This document shows positions 62,301 to 64,000 of a stretch of 64,000 nucleotides of DNA, one piece after another (position 1 is the first letter of the stretch; each line of letters starts with the position of its first letter). The DNA comes from Sipunculus nudus (lineage: Eukaryota; Annelida; Sipuncula; Golfingiida; Sipunculidae). The stretch lies in contig CM049309.1 in NCBI GenBank assembly GCA_026874595.1, positions 17,440,576-17,504,575 of the forward strand, written 5' to 3'. The notes beneath the pieces were generated by a model. It ran no database searches and was not told the origin of the DNA. It worked only from the letters and a program-made list of their open reading frames with translations. Made by a program: the position numbers and the translations under genes.

Positions 62301-63747
62301 TGTTTTGGCGAATACAATAAAGAGTTAGAGGGGATATAGTGGGGATGATCAGATGCTAATGACTGAATCATGCTTGTCTGAAAAAATGGGCTTCAAGCTG
62401 TGCCAGCCAGTGGTTTTTCTCCTCCATTTACATGAGAACCTGCATTGACGATATCCCATATTGCGAGATGTAAACTGCTCACCTGACTCAAAGTTTCCTA
62501 TGTTTACATGAAAAAGAGGTAACAGTCACATGACCCAATGCCAAAGCTAACAGATCATGTGACAGTACAGTGTGTAGGCAGATAACAAGACAATCTTCAT
62601 TACATCATCTCTGTAGTTCAGCCACTGAAATACTGCTGTCCTCACAGTGATTTTTCACTGCACTCATTCTAAATCTCCTTCATTTTAACTGCTGCTTTGC
62701 AAAGCAAGATTCTTCAGGGTTTCACCACTAGGACTTTCACAGAGCAAAGAATTGTAATCAGGCCAATGAGAACATGGTATCACATAGTGCATCCAGCTCC
62801 AAGTTTTCAACCAGCATCACTCTGCTCTCATTGGTAACATTTCACCAGTTTTGGCACAGGGCCAAGAATTAGACAACATGATTGGGTGTCATGGGTTTAA
62901 AACTTGGAGCTGGATGCACAATGCAATACCCCATTCTCATTGGTCTGATTGCAATTCTTTGCTCTGTGCCAGCCCCAGTGGTTACACACTTGCTATACAA
63001 AGAAGCGATTAAAATTAAGGAGATCTGGAAAGTGTAAAGAGTGTACTGAAATTCAGGGTGTTTATCTTTATAATGCACTTCACTTTAAGGAAACCGATGT
63101 TTCTGATGTCCGGAAAATGTCTTAAGATAGGACATGCACAATTTTCCCTTGCAATTTTTTTTATCTCCTGCACAAATTGATTATCATTTTTGCTAAATAG
63201 CTGTAATCCATTTTTTGAAGTGTGTATTTGTTCTACTCTTTATCATAATGAACTCAGGACTACAATTTGCCACATGTCAGTTTGCCATTTGACTAACACC
63301 TTATATGGGTGAAAATTTTGGAAAAACCATTGATGTATTCTGAGCCTGTATAAACTTAACATTCCATTTTTGTTTACTTGTAAAGGGGGGGGGGGTTTAA
63401 TGGATAATTGTGAGGTGGGTTTGGCTATTCCGCCTACTTTTATAAAAGGTTAAAGGGGTTGTCTTTAATAAACAGACATCAAATTTCAGATAATAGTATA
63501 GGCCCCTTTAATACAGATGGCACATCAGGGTAAGACCAAATAGGATGTTTTTGCCTGAGATCTACAGACTATGATGTTATGAAGATAACAGAGTGTAATG
63601 ATGGTGTGCAAGAAAGAACGGAAGCTGACACAGACCATTACCTGGCAAACTTCATACACAGCCTCCATGTCAATAATTGAGGCGTCCGTGTCACCCTGCT
63701 GCGGGAACAAGTACTCTGGAAGATCCACCTGGAACCAGTCATGTTCC
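5261..63747 (-). CDS. PRKAA: AMPK catalytic alpha subunit, 3' part of gene (nine exons)
   Basis: AMPK alpha is the Ser/Thr kinase subunit of the cellular energy sensor, which works as an alpha-beta-gamma heterotrimer. Nine exons on the minus strand join in frame: 63747-63642, 43046-42932, 33408-33365, 21231-21171, 11582-11493, 10306-10236, 9362-9297, 8504-8309 and 5364-5261. They total 853 nt, or 283 residues plus a split codon, then TAG. Visible landmarks in order are REHDWFQVDLPEYLFP (end of kinase domain and start of autoinhibitory domain), AYNLVIDNKRI, FYLASSPPTESFM, KPHPERMP, KRAKWHLGIRSQSKPHDIM, VRVRRKNKVTGNY, MSLQLYQVDQKSYLLDFKS and FFEMCANLITTLAR. The length matches the same part of the roughly 550-residue animal protein. 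All splice sites are GT-AG. The kinase-domain exons and promoter lie beyond 64000. Invertebrates usually have one orthologue of PRKAA1 and PRKAA2; automated annotation often calls it PRKAA2. Confidence 0.97.
5564..7396 (-). mobile_element. F1 element, interrupted by an F2 element
   Basis: On the minus strand it begins at about 7396 with CTAGAATATGGGTAGTCG and the hairpin AGTCGTCAAGCGACT. It carries core copies with GGTGGCGCCAC variants and ends near 5564 with the hairpin/STIR region GTATCCACAAAACTC and GCAGATACAATTA. It is split at about 5884 and 6819 by the F2 element. The two halves re-join in a stretch that is contiguous in other F1 copies (ACATACACAACAAAAGGTGG). Confidence 0.75.
5885..6818 (+). 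mobile_element. F2 element nested in F1
   Basis: The 5' end is CTAGTGGCCCATGGGCCATG with a palindromic hairpin, followed by GCTCAGCTGA. Two core units contain ATATGGGTAACAGAGACCTA. A GACGG-rich run precedes the 3' hairpin, TCAGCTGAGC and CTAA at 6815-6818. GCTCAGCTGA and TCAGCTGAGC are exact inverted repeats. Confidence 0.8.
7397..7960. other. PRKAA: Intron, nothing recognised
   Basis: AT-rich part of the last intron between the F1 element and a SINE. No repeat or open frame stands out. Confidence 0.5.
7961..8290 (-). mobile_element. tRNA-derived SINE, copy 1
   Basis: On the minus strand the head reads GGTAAAGCATTGGACT and then GGTCATGAGTTCAAATCTC, a pol III B-box-like string. The body matches 13970-14312 (CACCTGTGGGYCCTG, GTTTGTGAGTGAWAC). 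A C-run/A-run tract lies at 8119-8143. Its head lies about 20 bp from the 5' splice site at 8308. Confidence 0.7.
8309..8504 (-). CDS. PRKAA: AMPK alpha exon: C-terminal domain and Ser/Thr loop
   Basis: It starts AMMSLQLYQVDQKSYLLDFK, the conserved core strand pair. A diverged Ser-rich loop follows, containing RQISHSQSVGSPGSR and SASFGEESLKG. In vertebrates this Ser/Thr loop carries inhibitory phosphorylation sites; the residues here are not alignable by eye, so no site is assigned. The acceptor is TTTTCCAG and the donor GTAAGG, leaving one base. A tRNA-derived SINE lies about 20 bp past the donor. Confidence 0.95.
8505..8899. other. PRKAA: Intron, nothing recognised
   Basis: First part, read along the plus strand, of the 792-bp intron between exons 8309-8504 and 9297-9362. 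No motif stands out. Confidence 0.5.
8900..9200. repeat. Dispersed repeat, copy 1
   Basis: It matches 52255-52520 over about 290 bp. Shared strings include TGGTTGRYTGCATATGT, TCTGACTTGCTRCCAGAT, GAGTGTGTTTGG with ATATTTTGG, and GTTCAAGGGATT. The class is unknown and no terminal inverted repeat was found. Confidence 0.65.
9297..9362 (-). CDS. PRKAA: AMPK alpha exon: C-terminal domain (WKxVNPFHVRVRRKN)
   Basis: This exon of 22 whole codons encodes DWKIVNPFHVRVRRKNKVTG then NY. The human version is [22 protein letters not shown]. It begins and ends in phase 0, so skipping it would keep the frame but remove a beta strand of the beta-binding core. The acceptor ends CATAG and the donor is GTAAGT. 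Confidence 0.95.
9363..10235. other. PRKAA: Intron, nothing recognised
   Basis: Intron between exons 10236-10306 and 9297-9362. AT-rich, with short open frames on both strands at 9792-10167 that look like chance. Confidence 0.5.
10236..10306 (-). CDS. PRKAA: AMPK alpha exon: C-terminal domain (GIRSQSKPHDIM)
   Basis: It completes a Gly codon and reads IRSQSKPHDIMHEVYRAMKT then LGY, ending in phase 0. GIRSQSxPxDIMxEVxRA is the hallmark of the domain that binds the beta subunit and, through it, gamma. The acceptor is GTTACAG and the donor GTGAGT. A MITE with its end near 10353 lies about 45 bp upstream of the acceptor. Confidence 0.95.
10353..10548. mobile_element. MITE-like element, CAGTGAAACCTC type
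   Basis: The left end CAGAAAAACCTCGATT and right end GAGGTTTCACTATG are imperfect inverted repeats. GACCACCTCGAA and GGTGACCACTT lie inside them. Related ends occur near 29753, 43871, 48878 and 63771. Confidence 0.6.
10722..10964. mobile_element. MITE with ends TTCATAGTCAGGGGTGG
   Basis: The left end TTCATAGTCAGGGGTGGATA pairs with the right end, which reads from the other strand TTCATAGTATCAGGGTTGG. About 25 bp of near-perfect terminal inverted repeat enclose about 190 bp with no coding frame. The superfamily is not assigned. Confidence 0.65.
11493..11582 (-). CDS. PRKAA: AMPK alpha exon: linker to C-terminal domain (KRAKWHLG)
   Basis: This 90-nt exon encodes ELKNVSATLDPLMAM then ERRNSVPMKRAKWHL, entering with two bases and leaving with one. 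KxAKWHLGIRSQS is the start of the conserved C-terminal domain. The segment before it is the variable linker and contains RRNSVP, an R-R-x-S kinase-type site by inspection only. The acceptor is CTTTCCAG and the donor GTAGGT. Confidence 0.93.
11583..11892. other. PRKAA: Intron start, nothing recognised
   Basis: About 300 bp of intron between exon 11493-11582 and an F1 element. A G-rich patch lies at 11625-11635. Confidence 0.4.
11893..13324 (+). mobile_element. F1 element
   Basis: It starts CTAGAATACAGATAGTCG with the hairpin TAGTCGACAAGTGACTA and the inverted repeat GTATCTGCCAAAA. About four core repeats of roughly 280 bp follow, each made of two diverged halves that both open with GGTGGCGCCACC (e.g. 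12191-12202). A peptide frame with CVCYKAIQGLHL is a by-product of the core. It ends with GTATCCGCAAAACTTC and TTTTTGCAGATACAATT. Confidence 0.82.
13325..13969. other. PRKAA: Intron with C-run
   Basis: AT-rich intron with a C-rich tract and A-run at about 13791-13813. Nothing else recognised. Confidence 0.5.
13970..14312 (-). mobile_element. tRNA-derived SINE, copy 2
   Basis: Second copy of the SINE at 7961-8290. The minus-strand head reads AGCAGGAAGATCATGAG and then TTTGACTCTCAGC, a decayed B-box. The body keeps GCACCTGTGGGCCCTGG and GTTTGTGAGTGAAAC. Confidence 0.65.
14313..16215. other. PRKAA: Intron, mostly unique; CA-rich patch
   Basis: No gene or dispersed repeat recognised. A short CA microsatellite lies near 15910-15926. 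A 107-codon minus-strand frame at 15609-15932 is Cys/Val/Phe-rich and covers the CA tract, so it is probably chance. Confidence 0.5.
16216..17530 (+). mobile_element. F5 element, 3' truncated
   Basis: It begins CTAGATGTG with the hairpin GTGTCGGAACGACAC and STIR ATGCCCCCGCC. About seven tandem units of 170-180 bp follow (GTCAACCGGGACAAAACGC, ATCTGTAACTGGTCATTATC, CAGGCCAATATCTGCAGGC). After GGAAGGACGGAATGACGG it reaches ATGCCCCGGCCAC but lacks the final GGCGGGGGCAT, so the last bases are lost. Confidence 0.8.
17531..18611. other. PRKAA: Intron, nothing firmly recognised
   Basis: Two short related stretches, near 17560-17635 and 18000-18090, share ACAACAGG...GTATGCC...AAAGTATG. They may be an old local duplication. 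A 144-codon minus-strand frame at 17766-18200 has no recognisable domain and a hydrophobic, AT-driven composition. Confidence 0.4.
18612..19440. repeat. Possible inverted-repeat element
   Basis: CTCCCCCAGTGCCAAG near 18610 faces GGCACTGGGGGAAT near 19427, giving 11 exact and a few imperfect inverted bases about 830 bp apart. CAGGCCAAGCCAA occurs at both about 18672 and 19010. No coding capacity is visible. Confidence 0.35.
19441..20790. other. PRKAA: Intron, nothing recognised
   Basis: AT-rich. A short ATGTATATATGT run lies near 20680. Confidence 0.5.
20793..21133. mobile_element. MITE with TA target duplication
   Basis: The left end CCGTATTCGACCTAATAAGC (TA at 20791-20792) pairs with the right end, which reads from the other strand CCGTTTTTGATCTAATAGG (TA at 21134-21135). 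A CGCCCC/GGGG block lies just inside. The TA duplication fits Tc1-mariner-pogo type elements. The right end is about 35 bp from the splice donor at 21170. Confidence 0.65.
21171..21231 (-). CDS. PRKAA: AMPK alpha exon: linker KPHPERMP
   Basis: This 61-nt exon encodes RYQQSKLSSSPRKPHPERMP. KPHPERMP matches the conserved linker motif of the vertebrate subunits; the Ser-rich part before it is not conserved. The acceptor is TTTTACAG and the donor GTGACT. It enters in phase 0 and leaves with one base. The donor is only about 35 bp from the end of a MITE at 20793-21133. Confidence 0.93.
21232..22084. other. PRKAA: Intron with G-run and small hairpin
   Basis: A G-run lies at about 21478-21488. CCGACTCAATAT at about 21768 faces ATATTGAGTCCG about 30 bp on, a small hairpin. 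Nothing else recognised. Confidence 0.4.
22085..22250 (+). mobile_element. F4 element, 5' fragment
   Basis: It opens ACAAGGCCTACAGGCCTAAT and GCAAACTTGTGCA, the F4 5' hairpin and a decayed STIR. The match then stops and F1 sequence follows. Confidence 0.6.
22255..25088 (+). mobile_element. F1 element with about ten core units
   Basis: The longest F1 copy. After a decayed start (CCAGAATATGGGTATTC) it has ten or so core units of about 277-282 bp, each with GGTGGCGCCACC-type palindromes at both half-unit junctions. A two-unit block repeats almost exactly 554 bp apart (22799-22984 and 23353-23538), so it has grown by unequal exchange. It ends in GCGGCGGCGGC, GTATCCGCAAAACTC and TTTTGGTGGATACAATTA. 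Confidence 0.82.
25089..25616. other. PRKAA: Intron with a terminal-repeat hairpin
   Basis: TTGGTGTATAAGTCGGGG at about 25378 faces CGACTTATACACCAG at about 25431, followed by TTTTTACGGTA. This looks like an end fragment of a pogo-type MITE. The rest is AT-rich and unremarkable. Confidence 0.4.
25617..26597 (+). mobile_element. F7 element
   Basis: It begins CTAGATATTTCTTGGCACC with the hairpin GGCACCACAGGTGCC, then STIR TATCCCCAGACAA. Core units carry GGTGGCGCCACC at 25920-25931 and 26246-26257, with TTCAAGGTCAAGG-type strings. It ends TTGTCTGGGGATACAATTA, the exact inverse of the 13-base STIR. Confidence 0.78.
26598..27760 (+). repeat. F8 tandem array of about 290-308 bp with TGACCTTTGACCT
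   Basis: About four units begin AATTATCATCTCAGGAAC (26595, 26903, 27193, about 27481). Exact TGACCTTTGACCT strings lie at 26804, 27094, 27384 and 27529. The sequence reads like the core block of a larger element; it lies between one complete F7 end and a second F7 3' end. Confidence 0.75.
27761..28337 (+). mobile_element. F7 3' half (second copy)
   Basis: It matches the F7 core (AGGTCAAGGCCACTCTCATGG, GGTGGCGCCACC at 27995-28006) and ends GTATCCCAACTTTGTCTG then TGAATACAATAATT. There is no separate 5' end, so it is either truncated or joined to the preceding array as one long element from 25617. Confidence 0.65.
28338..29750. other. PRKAA: Intron; possible SINE at 28925-29130
   Basis: Mostly unremarkable AT-rich intron. 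The stretch CTTTACCACAAGGGTGTGC to AATGCTCCCCAGGGAACTG has the look of widespread invertebrate SINE bodies. This is recognition by style only, with no second copy in the window. Confidence 0.3.
29753..29930. mobile_element. MITE-like element, CAGTGAAAC type
   Basis: The left end CAGTGAAACTTTGATAGT with GACCACCTC pairs loosely with the right end GGAGGCTTTACTC. It is related to the elements near 10353, 43871, 48878 and 63771. A preceding TA is present. Confidence 0.5.
29959..32512 (+). mobile_element. F4 element, full length (about 2.55 kb)
   Basis: It starts ACAAGGCCTACAGGCCTAAT with an inverted hairpin, then STIR GCGAACCTGTG. It contains core units (30140, 32030), a repeated CTGCACTGAGTGAACTC block at 30450-30540, a 22-bp TGATCACATG minisatellite at 30676-30775, and a partly repeated unit with CATCTAAGGATAATT at about 31590 and 31770. 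A GACGACGGACG run precedes CACAGGTTCGCTAA at 32499-32512. Confidence 0.82.
32513..33364. other. PRKAA: Intron, nothing recognised
   Basis: AT-rich. CAATTTAATTCCAATTCAG is a minor local repeat near 32890. No gene. Confidence 0.5.
33365..33408 (-). CDS. PRKAA: AMPK alpha microexon: linker FYLASSPP
   Basis: This 44-nt exon completes the split codon as Asp and reads FYLASSPPTESFMV. FYLASSPP is nearly invariant in animal AMPK alpha and begins the regulatory linker (alpha-RIM region) that contacts the gamma subunit. The acceptor is ATACAAG, which has a weak polypyrimidine tract, and the donor is GTACGT. It enters with two bases of a codon and leaves in phase 0. A fold-back repeat begins about 65 bp upstream in the gene sense. 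Confidence 0.93.
33472..33795. mobile_element. Fold-back (long hairpin) element, copy 1
   Basis: The left arm (GATCTCCTTAAATTTC, CTGCTTTGTAAAGCAAAGC, TTTCACCACCAGGG, ATCAAACCAATGA) is mirrored by the right arm (TCATTGGTTTGAT, CCCTGGTGTTGAGCCCCTG, AAAGGAGATCAGGAATG). The whole piece can fold on itself. A second copy lies at 62632-63055. Confidence 0.7.
33796..34462. other. PRKAA: Intron, nothing recognised
   Basis: AT-rich. A hydrophobic 93-codon minus frame at 33863-34144 shows no recognisable domain. Confidence 0.4.
34463..37904 (+). mobile_element. F3 element, interrupted by F2
   Basis: The 5' end CTAGAAGTGGTCAGACAATG runs to about 34569. After the F2 insertion the sequence resumes at 36651 with GTGACAAACAGTATCAGG, and tandem units of about 145 bp follow (GGGCTGTGGCAGCCATACTG, AATAGGTCTGGAGC, AAGTATGTTGTTG). 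It ends GGAAGAACAGAAGGAAGG, hairpin CCACTTGTCAAGTAGG and CTAA at 37901-37904. The uninterrupted copy at 38.0 kb reads straight across the join. Confidence 0.8.
34570..36650 (+). mobile_element. F2 element nested in F3
   Basis: It starts ACAAGTGACCCATGGGTCAT, with the perfect 14-base palindrome TGACCCATGGGTCA, then GCTCAGCTGA. About six core units of roughly 330 bp follow, with GGATATGGGTAACAGAGACC and, in one, GGTGGCGCCACC at 35941-35952. A GACGGACAGACAGACGG run precedes hairpin TGACTTAAAGTCA, GCTCAGCTAA and the end. Confidence 0.82.
38616..40845 (+). mobile_element. F5 element nested in F3, itself interrupted by F6
   Basis: It starts CTAGATGTG with the hairpin GTGTCGGAACGACAC and AATGCCCCAACCTGGGGCA. 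Two core units precede and about six follow the F6 insertion at 39003. The right-hand units are almost exactly 180 bp and differ by only a few bases. It ends GGAAGGACGGACATGGG, hairpin CCACGTTGTGG, STIR GGCGGGGGCAT. Confidence 0.85.
39004..39677 (+). mobile_element. F6 element nested in F5, innermost layer
   Basis: It starts CTAGAATATTAGC. The core has GGTGGCGCCACC at 39312-39323 and AGGTCAAGGTCACCCATCTT. A GGACGGACGGACGG run precedes the hairpin CAGCCTATGAGCTG, GCTGAGGGCT and CTAA at 39673-39676. The flanks TGCGAAA / GGCTGTACATG approximate the F5 core TGCGAAAAAAAGTCTGTACA. Confidence 0.8.
41529..42732 (+). mobile_element. F6 element, separate copy
   Basis: It starts CTAGAATATCAGCAGAAGC with hairpin TCAGCAGAAGCTGA, then STIR AGCCCTCAGC. 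Three to four core units carry GGTGGCGCCACC (42085-42096, 42387-42398) and GGTCAAGGTCACCCATCTTC. It ends GGACGGACGGACGGACGG, hairpin CAGCCTAGGGGCTG, STIR GCTGAGGGCT and CTAA at 42729-42732. The end is about 200 bp from exon 42932-43046. Confidence 0.82.
42932..43046 (-). CDS. PRKAA: AMPK alpha exon: autoinhibitory (UBA-like) domain
   Basis: It reads KCQVTESEVHRALLAGNPQD then QLVIAYNLVIDNKRIADE and ends one base into the next codon. The motif NPQDQLxxAYxLxIDNxRI is the conserved helix pair of the AMPK autoinhibitory domain, which holds the kinase in a low-activity state when AMP is low. The acceptor is ATCAACAG and the donor GTAGGT. About 200 bp separate its donor from the end of an F6 repeat element. 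Confidence 0.95.
43047..43869. other. PRKAA: Intron start, nothing recognised
   Basis: A 78-codon plus-strand frame at 43181-43417 has fairly balanced composition but no recognisable motif and no convincing splice context. It is left uncalled. Confidence 0.4.
43871..44032. mobile_element. MITE-like element, CAGTGGAACC type
   Basis: The left end ACAGTGGAACCCCACAATTA pairs with CAATTGTGGGGTAG near 44020, read from the other strand. The right tip seems lost. Confidence 0.5.
44509..46962 (+). mobile_element. F4 element nested in F2
   Basis: It parallels 29959-32512: ACAAGGCCTACAGGCCTAAT, GCGAACCTGTG, then the TGCACTGAGTGAACTC and TGATCACATG repeats (45300-45415). An internal decayed 3' end lies near 45830 (AGCTCACAGGCTCACTAA). 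GGTGGCGCCACC is at 46483-46494. It ends GAAGACGGACGCCGGACC and CACAGGTTCGCTT. Confidence 0.82.
47371..48632 (+). repeat. 421-bp unit repeated three times
   Basis: GTGTCCACAACCTTTTCAAA starts units at 47371, 47792 and 48213. The first two are almost identical (the same 82-codon minus frame in both); the third carries several changes and small deletions. Each holds paired TGACC blocks (TGACCTTTGACCT at 47410, 47831 and 48396). Confidence 0.85.
48878..49053. mobile_element. MITE, CAGTGGAACCTC / GAGGTTCTACTG ends
   Basis: The left end CAGTGGAACCTCTCC and right end TGAGGTTCTACTG are inverted, with TA following the right end. About 175 bp and non-coding. The best-preserved member of this type in the window. 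Confidence 0.7.
49056..51089. other. PRKAA: Intron; decayed coding-like patch at 49390-49645
   Basis: On the minus strand a frame opens after a stop near 49645 and reads HREHLLLTAARGDVCIGTVL, then LLKHDYNGCQGDDLPNTLEN and IVEAVWLYAKTWLRSVANAP, before stopping near 49419. An overlapping frame continues ERNDFLERMQQDFCTG. The amino-acid mix looks protein-like but I do not recognise it. It could be a frameshifted remnant of a transposon or host gene. The rest of the stretch shows nothing. Confidence 0.3.
51090..51330 (+). repeat. Fragment of an F6-like core
   Basis: GAGTTTTGTGAAAATCCATC and GAACAGACAGGCGGACTGCC match the F6 core and pre-terminal GACGGAC region in style. Both ends are missing. 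Confidence 0.4.
51331..52254. other. PRKAA: Intron, nothing recognised
   Basis: No repeat family or open frame of note. Confidence 0.5.
52255..52520. repeat. Dispersed repeat, copy 2
   Basis: Second copy of the repeat at 8900-9200 (TGGTTGATTGCATATGT, GACTTGCTACCAGATGTC, GAGTGTGTTTGGGATATTTT, GTTCAAGGGATT). Confidence 0.65.
52759..52851 (+). CDS. Candidate internal exon, unknown gene
   Basis: A pyrimidine-rich tract (TTTTTTTCTTCTTTTTAC) leads to GTACTAG at the left edge and GGTAAGT follows the right edge. The 93 nt have one base, 30 codons, then two bases, a symmetric phase. The frame reads SPGFQQYDTENKIFGTSNGH then KEHPNVPKFGG. VPKFGxW-like strings occur in short NOI-type motifs, but that link is weak. 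The strand is opposite to AMPK alpha, so it would be a gene nested in, or overlapping, the first intron of the window. A second forward frame is also open, and no partner exon was found. It may be an old retro-copy or chance. Confidence 0.4.
52852..53431. other. PRKAA: Intron, nothing recognised
   Basis: AT-rich. The 80-codon frame at 53008-53250 has no recognisable domain and no clear splice signals. Confidence 0.4.
53432..53480 (+). mobile_element. F2-like 5' end fragment
   Basis: ACAAGGGACCCATTGGTCAC and GCCCTCAGCTG are a decayed F2/F6-type 5' end with no body. Confidence 0.45.
53581..56838. mobile_element. Terminal-inverted-repeat element, about 3.26 kb, TA flanked
   Basis: The left end CCATATTTATGCGTGTA (TA at 53579-53580) and right end TACACGCATAAATATGG (TA at 56839-56840) are perfect 17-base inverted repeats. 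Both continue imperfectly into GACGAC blocks. TA duplication and this end type fit the Tc1-mariner-pogo group. No transposase frame is visible, and an F1 element occupies 54320-55736, so it is non-autonomous or gutted. Confidence 0.7.
54320..55736 (-). mobile_element. F1 element inside the TA-flanked element
   Basis: On the minus strand it starts CTAGAATACGGGTAGTCG with the hairpin TAGTCGACAAGCGACTA and GTATCCGCCAAAA. About five core units of roughly 280 bp follow with near-identical GGTGGCGCCACC junctions. The 3' terminal hairpin is not found; the match fades near 54320 after GTCACATGTGAACTGG (other strand). Confidence 0.78.
56839..57899. other. PRKAA: Intron, AT-rich
   Basis: Loose repeats of CAAATACTTT and its inverse lie at 57115-57240, possibly a decayed MITE. 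Nothing else. Confidence 0.4.
57900..59317 (+). mobile_element. F2-type element with two long core units
   Basis: Two units about 680 bp apart share GCCATGGTCAAASTKGGGC, AAAATTTAAGGTACYAATTT and GCATTATGTTTGGGC. It ends GGACGGACGGACGGACAGCC, hairpin TGACTTATAGTCA, TCAGCTGAGC and CTAA at 59314-59317. The 5' end was not located. Confidence 0.65.
59318..61436. other. PRKAA: Intron, nothing recognised
   Basis: About 2.1 kb with no repeat family or open frame I can support. Confidence 0.5.
61438..62320 (+). mobile_element. F1 element, short copy
   Basis: It starts CTAGAATACCGGTGGTCG, hairpin GTCGACAAGCAAC and GTATCCGCCGAAA. About two core units follow, then GGTCAGAGGTCAAAAC, GTATCCGCAAAACTG and TTTTGGCGAATACAATAA. 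Confidence 0.8.
62632..63055. mobile_element. Fold-back element, copy 2
   Basis: Same family as 33472-33795. CTGCTTTGCAAAGCAAG, TTTCACCACTAGGAC, GTAATCAGGCCAATGAGAAC and ATCCAGCTCCAAGTTTT are mirrored by AAAACTTGGAGCTGGAT, CTCATTGGTCTGATTGC and AAGGAGATCTGG. Confidence 0.7.
63061..63641. other. PRKAA: Intron with G-run
   Basis: AT-rich intron 3' of exon 63642-63747 in gene sense. A G-run lies at about 63386-63396. Confidence 0.5.
63642..63747 (-). CDS. PRKAA: AMPK alpha exon: end of kinase domain / start of autoinhibitory domain
   Basis: The exon starts with one base completing an Arg codon, then reads EHDWFQVDLPEYLFPQQ, followed by an acidic stretch and DMEAVYEVCQ, ending in phase 0. The acceptor is TTTGCAG and the donor GTAATG. 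The human counterpart begins REHEWF and has the same spacing to DxEAxxEVC. This is the most 5' coding exon in the window. It sits between unremarkable intron at 63061-63641 and a MITE-like stretch starting near 63771. Confidence 0.95.
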
Positions 63748-63770
63748 CTGCAAACACAAAACAACAAATG

Positions 63771-63962
63771 CATTAAAACCTCTAAATCACAACCACCCAA
63801 AGGACCTCAATACAGGAGTTGCATTTTTGAGGTGGTCATCTATGACAGGTTGTTGTAAATATATATTATAAAGATCAGATAATTTAGGACCCTGATAAGA
63901 GTGGCCTTTATTTATAGGTGGTCACTAAACCCAGATATTCATTCAGGGGCGTTTCACTGTTC
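63771..63962. mobile_element. MITE-like element, CAGTGAAAC type
   Basis: AACCTCTAAATCACAACCAC at the left faces GGTGGTCACTAAACCC and GGCGTTTCACTG at the right. It begins about 24 bp upstream of the AMPK exon acceptor, inside the intron. Confidence 0.5.
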
Positions 63963-64000
63963 TATGTTAAATTCTTGCCATGTTTCATAGCTAGGTATAT

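Overview
This window is AT-rich, intron-dominated DNA from a metazoan, most likely a lophotrochozoan such as a marine mollusc (inferred from the repeat types, not proven). It holds one confidently identified gene on the minus strand: the 3' part of the AMP-activated protein kinase catalytic alpha subunit (PRKAA; the invertebrate orthologue of vertebrate PRKAA1/PRKAA2). Nine coding exons run from 63747 down to the stop codon at 5261. They supply about 283 residues, from the end of the kinase domain and the autoinhibitory domain through the linker to the beta/gamma-binding C-terminal domain. Every junction is GT-AG and all phases join. The kinase-domain exons lie beyond the right edge.

Most of the rest is repeat sequence in the introns and 3' flank. 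The four large introns are 20,595, 9,523, 12,133 and 9,588 bp, and they hold much of the repeat DNA. The dominant repeats are seven family types, named F1 to F7 here, that differ in sequence but share one layout. The layout is a 5' end beginning CTAGA or ACAAG, a 5' hairpin, a subterminal inverted repeat, a core of tandem repeats that in five families carries the palindrome GGTGGCGCCACC, a GACGGAC-type microsatellite, a 3' hairpin, the matching inverted repeat, and a 3' end of CTAA or similar. This resembles non-autonomous Helitron/Helentron-type elements with internal tandem repeats (inference). Several are nested, including a three-level nest at 38.0-41.5 kb, and in most cases the host element can be re-joined by eye.

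Layout. 1-1294: end of an F4 element. 1.84-4.89 kb: a hairpin-rich minisatellite and a near-perfect 1,431-bp tandem duplication downstream of the gene. 5.26-11.6 kb: six terminal exons with an F1/F2 nest, a SINE and MITEs. 11.6-21.2 kb: F1, SINE and F5. 21.2-33.4 kb: F1, F7, arrays rich in TGACCTTTGACCT, and F4. 33.4-42.9 kb: fold-back element, F3/F2 nest, F3/F5/F6 nest, F6. 43-63.6 kb: F2/F4 nest, a 421-bp triplication, MITEs, a 3.3-kb terminal-inverted-repeat element containing F1, an unidentified plus-strand candidate exon at 52759-52851, and another F1. No RNA gene, CRISPR array or intact transposase was seen. Most open frames here are chance frames in repeats.
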